64,000 nucleotides of DNA from Thiotrichales bacterium 19S3-11 (GTDB lineage Bacteria; Pseudomonadota; Gammaproteobacteria; Francisellales; Francisellaceae): contig JAKJJU010000006.1 in NCBI GenBank assembly GCA_021713295.1, positions 40,709-104,708 on the forward strand. The letters run 5' to 3'. Both the position numbers and the translations under genes were made by a program. This document shows, piece after piece, positions 9,037 to 18,900 of this stretch (the stretch's first letter is position 1; every line of letters starts with the position of its first letter). The notes below the pieces were generated by a model, which saw nothing but the letters and a program-made list of their open reading frames with translations, was not told the origin of the DNA and did not search any database.

Positions 9037-12000
9037 ATGGCATCTTCTCTCTCAGAACTTCGGGAAAAACTTAATTTAATTACCAGCGAATCTAGAGGCC
9101 TTGTAATTAAATCAATACGCCAGTTAACTGCTTTAAAAAATCAAAAAGTATCAATTGACGATCAATTACGAGAGCTTCAAGAAATTGTTGATTCACTAAT
9201 AGCTATCGTTGAAGAGAAAAAACTTAATCGTCCAAAAATTTCTTATCCTAATTTACCTGTAACTGATCAATTGGATAAAATTAAACAAGTGATAGCTGAG
9301 AACCAGGTGATTATTGTTGCTGGAGAGACCGGTTCAGGTAAATCAACACAATTACCAAAAATTTGTCTTGATTTAGGTTTGGGCTGTCGAGGTTTCATTG
9401 GCCATACTCAGCCAAGACGATTGGCAGCAAGATCTGTTGCTCAAAGAATTTCTGAAGAATTAAATTGTCAATTTGGTAGTTATGTTGGTTATAAGGTACG
9501 TTTTAATGATAAGACCTCTGAACAGACTTATATAAAAGTGATGACCGATGGTATATTGCTAGCTGAGCTACAAACTGATCGTTATTTAAGCCAATATGAT
9601 ACGATCATTATTGATGAAGCACATGAGCGTAGTCTTAATATTGATTTTTTACTCGGTTATTTGAAATTTTTATTACCAAAACGAAAAGATTTAAAAGTCA
9701 TTATTACATCGGCTACTATTGATCAGCAGCGCTTTTCTAATTATTTTAATCAAGCGCCGATTATTGAAGTTTCTGGACGAACTTATCCAGTTGAGATCCG
9801 TTATCATGAAGATTGGCAAGAAAATGAAACAAGTGATAACAGTCAGTCGGAGCGTATACTAGATGCCATTAATGAGCTAAGCCTAGACGGTCATGGTGAT
9901 ATTTTAGTATTTTTTGCAACAGAGCGTGAGATTTATGAGACCAAGGCATTTCTAGATAAAGCAAACTTAAAGCAAACAGACGTTCTACCGCTGTATGCGC
10001 GTTTATCAACAAAAGAACAACAAAAAATTTTTCAACCATTTCATAAACGTCGAATTATTTTATCTACAAATGTTGCAGAAACATCCGTTACTGTGCCAGG
10101 GATTCGTTATGTAATTGATACCGGTAAAGTAAGAATTAGTCGATATAATTACCGTAATAAAGTACAACGTTTGCCAATCGAACCTATTTCGCAAGCATCA
10201 GCTAATCAAAGAGCAGGTCGTTGTGGGCGTGTCGCTGATGGTATCTGTATTCGCTTATATGCTGAAGATGATTATCTATCGCGCAGTGAATTTACTGATC
10301 CTGAAATATTAAGAACTAATCTTGCTTCTGTAATTTTGAAGATGAAAGCGTTGAGTTTGGGTAATATTGAAGATTTTCCATTCGTTGAAGCGCCGGATGG
10401 TCGTTTTATTAAAGATGGTTTTCGTCTCTTACATGAATTAAATGCTATGACGGATAATCATCAACTAACAGAACTTGGTAAAACGATGGCTTTATTGCCC
10501 ATAGAGCCCAGATTTGCGCGTATGTTGATTGAAGCAAAGCAAAAAGGTGCATTAAACGAAATTTTAATTATTGTTAGTTTTTTAAGTATACATGACCCAA
10601 GAGAGCGCCCAAAAGAGTTTCAAGAAGCATCCTATCAAAAACATTTAGTTGATCGTGATAAACAGTCTGATTTCATTACCATTCTTAATCTATGGAAACG
10701 AATAAACTCACAAAGTGAACAATTATCAAATAATCAGTTTAAACGCTATTGCCGAGTAGAGTTTTTATCATTTTTGCGCATTCGTGAATGGCGTGATATT
10801 TACACACAGCTTAGCGAATTAGTTGGTCAATTGAAATGGCGAATTAACCAAAGTAATGCCAATGATGATTTATTACATCAAGCAATTATTTCTGGTTTGT
10901 TAAGTCATATTGGTTTTAATCATGATCAAAAAGAATATCTTGGGGCACGTGGTTTAAAGTTTTCTATTTTCCCTGGGTCATTTGTATTTAAAGAAACACC
11001 TAAATGGATTGTTGCATCCGATTTAATCGAGACATCGAAGCTTTATGCTCGAGTTGTAACTAAAATTAAGGTTGAATGGTTAGAAAAACTAGCACAGCAT
11101 TTAGTTAAGCGTCATTATTCTGAAGCACATTGGCGCAATAAAACCCAGGATGTTGCAGTATTTGAACGTGTTAGCTTATATGGATTAGATATTGTACAAA
11201 AACGAATTGTTTCCTATGGAAAAATAAAACCAGCAGAATCAAGGGAAATTTTTATCAGAGATGCTTTAGTTGGAGATAATTTAAAGACTAATGCAGCATT
11301 TTATCAACATAATTTAGATCTTTTAGATGATATTGATGACTTAGAAAATAAAGCTAGACGAAGAGATATTATGGTAGATGAGGGTAAATTATATGATTTT
11401 TATGACCAACATATCCCAGAGCATATTTATAATTTGGTTACATTCAATCAATGGTATAAAACGTTACCAAAAGATAAACAGCAAGCACTTTATTTTGATT
11501 TTAGTGATGTAACACAAACCGATACTTCAGCGATTAATCAACTAAATTATCCAAATCATTTTGAGGTTAATGGTTTAAAGTTACCTTTAAACTATCATTT
11601 TGATCCTAGTAATCATGCAGATGGAATTACAATGACCGTGCCTCTGCCACTTATCGATCGTATAGCGACTCAACAGACTGATTGGTTAGTGCCTGGTATG
11701 TTAGAAGATAAAATTACGGCGTTAATTCGTGCATTACCAAAGCAAATACGCAAATATGTTTTGCCAATTTCACATTATGCAAAAGCATTGACAGAAAGTA
11801 TTCCCTATAATCCAAATCAAAATTTACGTCAGCAATTGGCAAATGAACTTATTAGAATTACAGGCGTTCATTTTGAACCGGCGGTATGGGATCAAGCAAA
11901 TATAGAACCTTATTTAATGATGAACTATTCTGTTGTTGATGCAAAAGGAAAGTTATTAAAAGAAGGAAGAAACTTAAGAGAAATCATTTCTGAGTTAAAG

Positions 12001-12936
12001 CACAAAAAGCAACTTGGTAATCATAAAACTTTAAAGCAACAACCCGAGAATGCAAATACCGATAAATTAAGTTATCAGCAATGGGAATTTGATATGATCG
12101 ATGAGATGAAACAAATTAAGCAGTTTGAGGTAGTATCAGATGTTTATCCTTGTTTGACTGATTGTGAAAATGGCGTAAAACTTACCTATGCAAATACACT
12201 GAAAAAAGCCAAAGTTGAACATTTTTATGCAATTAAGCGTTTGCTTGATTTTCAATGTCGTCACTTATATAAAACGGTTAAGAAAAATATAAAAAATAAA
12301 CAACAATTGGCTTTGTATTTCTCAAAAATTACCAAGCGTGAGGATCAGTGGATAGAGGATGTATTTCAAGCAAGCCTTATTTATGGATTTCGACTAAGAG
12401 ATGACATGACTTGGCAGGTCAGGGATTATAATAGTTTTGAAGCTTTGCTTAAAGAAGGAAAAGGCTCAGTAGTTCATACCTCTGAAAATATAATAAAGTT
12501 ACTTAACCAAATTATGCCGTTGTATTATGAGATTAATAAAAAGCTTACGAATCAAAATGTACCAACAGATCATATTCAAAGCTATCAAGATATGAAATCG
12601 CAGTTGGATGCAATGATTTATCAAGGCTTTATTAGTAAAACAGAGCAAAAATGGTTTGAACGATTAACGTTTTATTTGTTAAGCATTCAAGCTCGTTTAG
12701 AGAAGCTACCACGTAATCTATCGCAAGACCGTCAGTTTATGGCTGATATAGACGATATTTATGATCAATTAGATCGTCAAATAGAGCAGCAAAATTTAGC
12801 AGATGATGACAGAGCTATTATTGAAGTTGAATGGCTTATCCAAGAATTATGGCTATCGTACTATGGGCAGCAGTATAAGACAATTCAACCAGTTTCTACA
12901 AAGCGAATCTCAAAAATCATTGACCAAATTAAGTAA
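9037..12936 (+). CDS. hrpA: ATP-dependent RNA helicase HrpA
   Basis: The 1299-residue length matches full-size bacterial HrpA. Motifs appear in order: Walker A GETGSGKSTQLPKI near residue 95, motif Ia TQPRRLAA, motif II DEAH near residue 193, motif III ITSATID, motif V STNVAETSVTVPGIRYVIDTG, and motif VI QRAGRCGRV. After the helicase core come the winged-helix/ratchet regions and the large DUF3418-type C-terminal domain characteristic of HrpA. In E. coli it rescues stalled ribosomes and processes fimbrial mRNA. The ribosome-binding site before ATG 9037 is weak. Confidence 0.95.
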   Translation: MASSLSELREKLNLITSESRGLVIKSIRQLTALKNQKVSIDDQLRELQEIVDSLIAIVEEKKLNRPKISYPNLPVTDQLDKIKQVIAENQVIIVAGETGSGKSTQLPKICLDLGLGCRGFIGHTQPRRLAARSVAQRISEELNCQFGSYVGYKVRFNDKTSEQTYIKVMTDGILLAELQTDRYLSQYDTIIIDEAHERSLNIDFLLGYLKFLLPKRKDLKVIITSATIDQQRFSNYFNQAPIIEVSGRTYPVEIRYHEDWQENETSDNSQSERILDAINELSLDGHGDILVFFATEREIYETKAFLDKANLKQTDVLPLYARLSTKEQQKIFQPFHKRRIILSTNVAETSVTVPGIRYVIDTGKVRISRYNYRNKVQRLPIEPISQASANQRAGRCGRVADGICIRLYAEDDYLSRSEFTDPEILRTNLASVILKMKALSLGNIEDFPFVEAPDGRFIKDGFRLLHELNAMTDNHQLTELGKTMALLPIEPRFARMLIEAKQKGALNEILIIVSFLSIHDPRERPKEFQEASYQKHLVDRDKQSDFITILNLWKRINSQSEQLSNNQFKRYCRVEFLSFLRIREWRDIYTQLSELVGQLKWRINQSNANDDLLHQAIISGLLSHIGFNHDQKEYLGARGLKFSIFPGSFVFKETPKWIVASDLIETSKLYARVVTKIKVEWLEKLAQHLVKRHYSEAHWRNKTQDVAVFERVSLYGLDIVQKRIVSYGKIKPAESREIFIRDALVGDNLKTNAAFYQHNLDLLDDIDDLENKARRRDIMVDEGKLYDFYDQHIPEHIYNLVTFNQWYKTLPKDKQQALYFDFSDVTQTDTSAINQLNYPNHFEVNGLKLPLNYHFDPSNHADGITMTVPLPLIDRIATQQTDWLVPGMLEDKITALIRALPKQIRKYVLPISHYAKALTESIPYNPNQNLRQQLANELIRITGVHFEPAVWDQANIEPYLMMNYSVVDAKGKLLKEGRNLREIISELKHKKQLGNHKTLKQQPENANTDKLSYQQWEFDMIDEMKQIKQFEVVSDVYPCLTDCENGVKLTYANTLKKAKVEHFYAIKRLLDFQCRHLYKTVKKNIKNKQQLALYFSKITKREDQWIEDVFQASLIYGFRLRDDMTWQVRDYNSFEALLKEGKGSVVHTSENIIKLLNQIMPLYYEINKKLTNQNVPTDHIQSYQDMKSQLDAMIYQGFISKTEQKWFERLTFYLLSIQARLEKLPRNLSQDRQFMADIDDIYDQLDRQIEQQNLADDDRAIIEVEWLIQELWLSYYGQQYKTIQPVSTKRISKIIDQIK

Positions 12937-13085
12937 TTTCTCCATTAATATTTAATTGCGACGTTAATAATTCATTATTTTAAATTACCGTACTTTGAAG
13001 GTACAGGTCATCACAAGATTTCTATAATATGAACTTGAATAATTTAAATTATATTTATCGTATTTTAGTGTGGGTTGTAATTCAG

Positions 13086-14507
13086 ATGACGCAAGAAGAA
13101 TTTTTATCAGGTTTGCGAGAGTTTATTGTTTTAGTTGCAGAGAAAAAACCAGAAGCAAACTATATAGCATATACGGCTGTTAATTTAGCTACAGATCAAT
13201 CATTAAAAGCACCAGCAAATATTTCACCATCCGTATTAGGAAATATAAATAATGCTTGGAATTATGGTGATGCCATTTGTTCTATTATTAGTGCTGCAGA
13301 TCTTTTGTTACAAAATGGATTGGATGAAGTCAATGATAAAGAGAGCATTGAAAATTATACAAAAGCATCGATTTTATTGATATCAGCAACTATCTCAATT
13401 GCAATGACCGCTGCTGGGATGGGCGCTTGGAGCTTTGCTATAGCAACGATGTGTGATTTTGGTATTGCCTCTTGGGATTTTTATCGTAGTGCAAGAAAAT
13501 ATTGGGACTTTGAATATTGGTTAGAAGAACAGCTCTATGAATTAGATTATTTAACCCGAAAGATTAACGAACCAGATGTGGGTGATAAATTACATCAGTA
13601 TGAAGCTAGAAAAGAGCATATAATTGAGAACATTAAAGCTTATGCTACTTGTCATTATCATCAAAAATTAATAAATTCTGATGCAGAGGATAAAAGCAAG
13701 GAAGCTCTAGGGTTTCAAGAAAATTTTAATATGATTTTCAAAAGTCACAAGCTCACTAATATTGGTGATGAAGATAAAAATGAAATATTGAATCATGTTT
13801 CAGCTAAATATATTCAAACACCAAGAAACTCAGATATGCTTAGAGCTGAACAAGTTAAAGAAAATCTAAAAAAAGATACTCAAGATAAAGGCATTAAACT
13901 CGCGTTAAAAACAGCAAGTATGGTTGGAATGATTTTAATTGCCGTTGGTGCATCTTGCCATCCTGTTGGACTTGCAATTACAGCTGGTGTAGCTGCAGGA
14001 TATCTATTATATTCATTTGGCCTGCCTGCAGCCAAAAAATTGTGGAATCATTATTGTAATTCATCAACACAGAAAAACGATAACACAAATAACCAAGAAA
14101 TATCTATTAAAGAAAATCAGAATCAATCGTTAGATGAAACTACAACAACTAGTATGGATACATCAAAAAAACAAACTATAAATAAAACGAATATAAATGC
14201 TTTTATTACGAGCTTGGAAACAAATGGATATATTGCGGATGTAATCGAAGAAATTATTAATGATTCAGATGATCAATTATCTATGATGAAAAAGATAAAC
14301 GAAAGAAAACTTGAGTTATTCACATTTTATGTGAATAGGGTACATAAAGATCCTGAAAAAGATATAGATAAGGAAGAGTTTAAATTATTTATTGATCAAG
14401 GCTTAAGCTACAAGAGTAACTATAGGTGTTCACAACCTAAAGTTATATATGCAAATCACAATAAATCGTATTATTGTAATCAACCGTATGAAGTCAATAT
14501 CAATTAA
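13086..14507 (+). CDS. Paralogue A of a three-member unknown family with two hydrophobic blocks
   Basis: The start is set at ATG 13086, which aligns with the start of the next paralogue and has a GGG run at 13072-13074; an ATG at 13029 would add an unmatched extension. The 473-residue product opens with MTQEEFLSGLREF and shows NNAWNYGDAICSI. A first hydrophobic block (~95-130) runs into the conserved SWDFYRSARKYWDFEYWLEEQL. A second hydrophobic block (~270-322) contains MVGMILIAVGASCHPVG and ends at LPAAKKLWNHY. The polar tail ends with a motif shared with paralogue B (FYVNRVHK...EEFKLFIDQGLSYK). No signal peptide or known domain is seen. A membrane-inserting or secreted role is possible but unproven. 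Confidence 0.7.
   Translation: MTQEEFLSGLREFIVLVAEKKPEANYIAYTAVNLATDQSLKAPANISPSVLGNINNAWNYGDAICSIISAADLLLQNGLDEVNDKESIENYTKASILLISATISIAMTAAGMGAWSFAIATMCDFGIASWDFYRSARKYWDFEYWLEEQLYELDYLTRKINEPDVGDKLHQYEARKEHIIENIKAYATCHYHQKLINSDAEDKSKEALGFQENFNMIFKSHKLTNIGDEDKNEILNHVSAKYIQTPRNSDMLRAEQVKENLKKDTQDKGIKLALKTASMVGMILIAVGASCHPVGLAITAGVAAGYLLYSFGLPAAKKLWNHYCNSSTQKNDNTNNQEISIKENQNQSLDETTTTSMDTSKKQTINKTNINAFITSLETNGYIADVIEEIINDSDDQLSMMKKINERKLELFTFYVNRVHKDPEKDIDKEEFKLFIDQGLSYKSNYRCSQPKVIYANHNKSYYCNQPYEVNIN
13452..13595 (+). repeat. Near-identical DNA block shared with 15122-15265
   Basis: This 144-bp segment of paralogue A matches 15122-15265 of paralogue B with a single mismatch at 13578, although sequence upstream in the same genes differs at many positions. 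It encodes the SWDFYRSARKYWDFEYWLEEQ region. The pattern suggests recent gene conversion or a partial duplication. Confidence 0.85.
13917..14052 (+). repeat. Identical DNA block shared with 15581-15716
   Basis: This 136-bp block of paralogue A is identical by eye to 15581-15716 of paralogue B. It encodes the second hydrophobic block. Both flanks diverge abruptly, with different 3' tails and different linker lengths. Confidence 0.85.
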
Positions 14508-14740
14508 CTAGTAGTAAATTCACGATAAATAGGGTCATAATGTATAATGAAGTCAGATTTATATTTCAATATTGATATTTGTAACTATCTTGTTATTTAT
14601 ATGTATTTTATATTTTATATGATTATTTTGGTAAACGATGTGACGTTTGATCAATTCTAAATCTTTATTTAGAGCGTAATAGCATATATAATCACTCAGA
14701 AAATAATTGGTATATAGTTTGTTTTTGGGGTTGCATTTTA

Positions 14741-16459
14741 ATGACTTTAGAGGAATTTCTATCTGGAGTACGTCAATTTAGTGTTTGGGTTGCTGAAAAT
14801 GATCCAGAGCTAAATTATATTGCAGGTACAGGTGTTGCATTAGCTACTGATGGTACAGTAACGAATCATTTGCTAAATACACACGCTAATATTTCTCAAG
14901 GTGCATTAAATGGTATAGCTTCTGGCTGGAATTATGCAGATGCAGTTTGTTCCATTATTACAGTAGGAGAGCTTTTATTACAGAATGGACTTGATGAAGT
15001 TAATGACAAGGATCGAGTAGAAAATTATGCTAAAGCAGCTGTTTTAACGATCTCTGCTACTACTTTAATTGCAATGACAGCAGCGGGAATGGGCCCTTGG
15101 GGGTTCGCAGTTGCTACGATTTGTGATTTTGGTATTGCCTCTTGGGATTTTTATCGTAGTGCAAGAAAATATTGGGACTTTGAATATTGGTTAGAAGAAC
15201 AGCTCTATGAATTAGATTATTTAACCCGAAAGATTAACGAACCAGATTTGGGTGATAAATTACATCTTGAAGCTAGAAAAAAGCATATAATTGAGAATAT
15301 TAAAGCTTATGCTACTTGTCATTATCATGAAAAGTTTAAATCCATTAATAATGAAAAAAATGCCAATAGTTATCAAACAGAGTTTGAAAATATGTTTGAT
15401 CGAATAGCCAATAAATTTAAGCATATAAAACCTGAAGATAGTGCTAAAATTAAAGACCATGTCTCAGAAAAATATATTAAAGAACCACTTAAAAGTGATA
15501 GTCAAAGAGCCCATTCAATTAAACGTGAACTTAAAAAAGATACTCAAGATAAGGGTGTTAAATTAGTTTTAAAGACATTGAGTATGGTTGGAATGATTTT
15601 AATTGCCGTTGGTGCATCTTGCCATCCTGTTGGACTTGCAATTACAGCTGGTGTAGCTGCAGGATATCTATTATATTCATTTGGCCTGCCTGCAGCCAAA
15701 AAATTGTGGAATCATTGTTTTAATACACCTAAGAAAACACTCTCAAGTCTTGATAAACAAACGGATGAATTATCAAAAATAGCAGATATAATTACTGCAG
15801 AAAATTTTTCTTATATTGCAGAAAATTGTGATAAAATCCGCTTATTTTATCTATTACATAAATATGAAATTTTTATAGATAGTCGTAGTGAAAAGCGTAG
15901 CTTTAATCAATATGCTAGAGCTATTTATAGCAGTGTTAAACCAGAAGAAGCAAGGGCTTTTCTTGATTTTTTTGATAATCAAATAGATGAATGGAATCAG
16001 AAAAATTTACTGCCTGTATTGCTTGATGATTATATATTACATAAAGATATTTCTCGTCTTAATTGTTATTTGTTATTGCAAGATAAACAGCTAATTAACC
16101 CACAGAAGTTAAACCGGTCTAAGATAAATTATTATATGAGTGAAGTTATTGAGCATAGTATTGAAAATTATGCAAATAGCTTAATAGATGATAAATTTTT
16201 ATCTACCAGTGATAAAATAACAAAATACAAAACATTTAATGACTTATTGATAGAAAGGCAACCTGAGATGATGAAATTTTATCTTACTCGAAAACATAAG
16301 TTAGGTACAATGGGTCTTGATGTGGATTGTAATGAATTTATGCAGTTTATTGAACATGGACTCGATTATAAAAAACATATGAAACATCAAGTAAGCCACT
16401 TATTTCATCGCCATCAACGCTTTAATGATCGTCCTTCAGAAAGGGCTGTGTCTTATTAA
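14741..16459 (+). CDS. Paralogue B of the three-member unknown family
   Basis: The 572-residue product begins MTLEEFLSGVRQFSVW and follows paralogue A through both hydrophobic blocks (~98-137 and ~278-325). It has a longer C-terminal region of about 240 residues, largely helical and charged, ending with the motif FYLTRKHK...NEFMQFIEHGLDYKKH that is also present in A. A GGGG run at 14727-14730 serves as ribosome-binding site, 10 nt before the ATG. The 233 nt separating it from A contain no recognisable gene. It has its own leader region, so it may be transcribed separately. Function unknown. Confidence 0.7.
   Translation: MTLEEFLSGVRQFSVWVAENDPELNYIAGTGVALATDGTVTNHLLNTHANISQGALNGIASGWNYADAVCSIITVGELLLQNGLDEVNDKDRVENYAKAAVLTISATTLIAMTAAGMGPWGFAVATICDFGIASWDFYRSARKYWDFEYWLEEQLYELDYLTRKINEPDLGDKLHLEARKKHIIENIKAYATCHYHEKFKSINNEKNANSYQTEFENMFDRIANKFKHIKPEDSAKIKDHVSEKYIKEPLKSDSQRAHSIKRELKKDTQDKGVKLVLKTLSMVGMILIAVGASCHPVGLAITAGVAAGYLLYSFGLPAAKKLWNHCFNTPKKTLSSLDKQTDELSKIADIITAENFSYIAENCDKIRLFYLLHKYEIFIDSRSEKRSFNQYARAIYSSVKPEEARAFLDFFDNQIDEWNQKNLLPVLLDDYILHKDISRLNCYLLLQDKQLINPQKLNRSKINYYMSEVIEHSIENYANSLIDDKFLSTSDKITKYKTFNDLLIERQPEMMKFYLTRKHKLGTMGLDVDCNEFMQFIEHGLDYKKHMKHQVSHLFHRHQRFNDRPSERAVSY
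15122..15265 (+). repeat. Partner copy of block 13452-13595
   Basis: Second copy of the 144-bp block, with one mismatch to the paralogue A copy. Similarity continues past a 3-bp length difference to about 15330 at a lower level. Confidence 0.85.
15581..15716 (+). repeat. Partner copy of block 13917-14052
   Basis: Second copy of the 136-bp block, with no mismatch found by eye against paralogue A. Confidence 0.85.
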
Positions 16460-16538
16460 TTTGAAATCATTTATGGTATTTAGCCTAATTAGCTTTAGTT
16501 TTTTGCTGTTTTACTTATAATAAAACCATAACCTAAAA

Positions 16539-17510
16539 ATGGAATTATATTTAATAATGCTCAGCGTATTTAGCACAACTTTTGTTTTATTTTTTACTAT
16601 ATTTCTTGGGATGATTTTAGGAAGAACGCGTATTTTTGATACTGGCTCAGATAAAGTGTTAATTCATTTTGTTTTTTATATTGCACTACCAATGCAATTA
16701 TTTTTAAGTTGTTATAAGAGTAGTTTGGAATTATTTAATCCCGGTTATATAGCTTCTTATTTTATTTCTATGGTTATTATGATTATAATTACTTGCTTTA
16801 TAAGTATAAAGTTCTTAAAAACTTCATTTTCAGCTTCGGCATTAAATACGATGTCAGTAACACAAATAGATGGTGCATATTTTACAATTCCTCTATTTAT
16901 GTTGGTATTTTCATCAGCAGCCTTTGCAATTCCTTTAATGGCAATTCAGAATGTTATATTTTTTACATTTACTGTGTTAATAATAGAGTTAACAAGTCAA
17001 AACAATAAATTGGCTAATAATACTAAATTTAACAGCTATACATTTATTTTAAAGCGTATTATTAAGGTAATTACAACAAATCCTATCATTGTATCTTCAA
17101 TTTTAGGGTTTGTGCTTGGGGCAACAAAAGTTCCTTTGGAAAAACATTTAATTGATGTATTTGGTTTTTTAGGGAAAACTTCAGCACCTGTAGCACTTTT
17201 TTCATTGGGGTTGTCATGTTCCTTTAGTTTTTCGCATATAAAAAACTTTGATGAGAGTATAACAGTCATAATTCTATCTATTATGAAGTTAGTATTATTT
17301 CCAATAGTTGCTGTAATAATTGGCCTTTTATTTGGCTTAAATCATCAATTACTGCTTGCTCTAGCTTTATTAACGGCAAGTCCTACGGCCACTCATAACT
17401 ATATTATTGCTAATCAGTACAACTTAAAAGCTGAAATTCAGACATTTACTGTTGTATTAACGACAGTTCTAAGTTTTATCACAATTAATATTTGGTTATT
17501 TTTATTCTAG
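16539..17510 (+). CDS. AEC (auxin efflux carrier) family transporter
   Basis: The 323-residue protein has about ten membrane segments in the two-times-five arrangement of the AEC/BART fold. Family features are the early IFLGMILGRTRIFD, FYIALPMQLFLS, the mid-protein GFVLGATKVPL, GKTSAPVALFSLGLS, and the terminal LTASPTATHNYIIANQYN. Bacterial members export or exchange malonate, malate and similar acids; the substrate here is unknown. It lies between paralogues B and C of the unknown family, on the same strand, 79 nt after B. The ribosome-binding site is weak. Confidence 0.85.
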   Translation: MELYLIMLSVFSTTFVLFFTIFLGMILGRTRIFDTGSDKVLIHFVFYIALPMQLFLSCYKSSLELFNPGYIASYFISMVIMIIITCFISIKFLKTSFSASALNTMSVTQIDGAYFTIPLFMLVFSSAAFAIPLMAIQNVIFFTFTVLIIELTSQNNKLANNTKFNSYTFILKRIIKVITTNPIIVSSILGFVLGATKVPLEKHLIDVFGFLGKTSAPVALFSLGLSCSFSFSHIKNFDESITVIILSIMKLVLFPIVAVIIGLLFGLNHQLLLALALLTASPTATHNYIIANQYNLKAEIQTFTVVLTTVLSFITINIWLFLF

Positions 17511-17628
17511 TAACTGGTTGTATTTTTAATATTTTTTTGCAGCAAAATCGGTGATATAATACATTAAAGTAAATACATAGAAAAAATATGGCGTATTTGA
17601 TTATTGGCTGATAATCAAAGGGGGTGGC

Positions 17629-18900
17629 ATGTCATTTACCGATGATTTTGTAGAATACTTAACAAAAGTTATAGAATACTTAGCAAAAGTTCCAGATGGT
17701 GATTATATTGCTGGTACAGCTGTATCGACTGCAGCTAGAAATAATGGTTTATTCAAATCAACGACCCATATAGGTTCTCAAACAGTAACAAAAGTTGGTA
17801 ATGGTTGGAATTATTTGGATGCAGCTACTATACCTTTTTTAATTGCTCATTTATATTATCAAAATGCTGCAGACCAAGTAGATGATAAAGTTAAACAGGA
17901 AAATAAAGCTAAAATAGCACTTTTATCAGCTTCATTTATCGTAGCAATTACATTAACAGCAACTGGATTTGGTTCGATTGGCTTTGCAATAGGTACCGGC
18001 ATTGATTTTTTATCAGCAAGTTATGATTTTTATGATAGTGCAAAGAAGTATTGGGATTATGAGTATTGGTTAGAGTGTCAGTTATTTAGTCTAGATCATA
18101 TCAATAGAAAGATAGATAACCTTACTCTTGAAATAGATAATTTAACTTATGAAATAGATAATAAAACAAAGGATGTAGATAATGAAATTTCTGAACTTAA
18201 AAAATATAAAGAAAAATTAGAAAGTTATAAATCTGAATTAAATGATAAAAAAAATGATATCATAAATAATATTAAAAATTATTCAACTAATCATTATTAT
18301 AATAAGTTTCAAGACTCACAATTAATTTGTCAATTGTATGAGAATCCATATAAATATGATTTTGAGACAATGATAGATAAGATATATAATAAAAATAATT
18401 TTGAATCAATAAATATTAATGATTACCATGAACTAAAAAAAGACACTGCGAAGCAATTAGTTTTTAACCAAAAAAGTGCTCATTCAGAAGAAATAGCTAA
18501 AGCCAGAGAGTCTACTCAAAAAATTAAATCATCTTTAAAAGCGGATTTAAATGATAAAGGTGTAAATCTAACATTAAAAACAGCAAGTATGGTAGGAATG
18601 ACCTTGCTAGCTGTTGGTACTGCATCGGCAGTTGTAGCACTTCATACAAATCCAGTTGGTTTAGCGATTAGTTTATCCGTTGCAGCGGGTTATCTAATTT
18701 ATAGTTTTGGTTTGCCTGCAGCTAAAAAGGTCTGGAACCATTATTGTGATAAACAAACAATACAACGTGAGATGACTGAAAAACCATCACAACAGCCACC
18801 TTCATTATTTCAAACGTTTGGTAATAGTATCAGTAACGCTTTGAAAAGTACCACTAGTTGTATTCTTCCTCAAGATGAGATCATTACACCATCAACTTAA
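17629..18900 (+). CDS. Paralogue C of the three-member unknown family, with a coiled-coil insertion
   Basis: The 423-residue protein keeps the family core: GNGWNYLDAAT near residue 60, a hydrophobic block (~100-140) followed by SYDFYDSAKKYWDYEYWLECQL, and a second hydrophobic block ending FGLPAAKKVWNHYC near 370. It lacks the C-terminal motif shared by A and B. Between the two blocks it carries a coiled coil of heptads (EIDNLTYEIDNKTKDVDNEI) about 35 residues longer than in A or B. The start has an unusually strong GGGGG run at 17620-17624. Its 3' end overlaps the convergent rsmD by 4 nt. Function unknown. Confidence 0.7.
   Translation: MSFTDDFVEYLTKVIEYLAKVPDGDYIAGTAVSTAARNNGLFKSTTHIGSQTVTKVGNGWNYLDAATIPFLIAHLYYQNAADQVDDKVKQENKAKIALLSASFIVAITLTATGFGSIGFAIGTGIDFLSASYDFYDSAKKYWDYEYWLECQLFSLDHINRKIDNLTLEIDNLTYEIDNKTKDVDNEISELKKYKEKLESYKSELNDKKNDIINNIKNYSTNHYYNKFQDSQLICQLYENPYKYDFETMIDKIYNKNNFESININDYHELKKDTAKQLVFNQKSAHSEEIAKARESTQKIKSSLKADLNDKGVNLTLKTASMVGMTLLAVGTASAVVALHTNPVGLAISLSVAAGYLIYSFGLPAAKKVWNHYCDKQTIQREMTEKPSQQPPSLFQTFGNSISNALKSTTSCILPQDEIITPST
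18109..18186 (+). repeat. Imperfect 21-bp tandem repeats encoding coiled-coil heptads
   Basis: GATAGATAAC/GAAATAGATAAT-type units recur near 18113, 18130, 18151 and 18172, roughly every 21 bp. They encode successive I/V-D-N heptads in paralogue C. Neither A nor B has them. Confidence 0.65.

Noticed and set aside
13029..13085. Upstream ATG extending paralogue A by 19 residues
   Set aside because: The extension has no counterpart in paralogue B and lacks a ribosome-binding site; ATG 13086 aligns with B.
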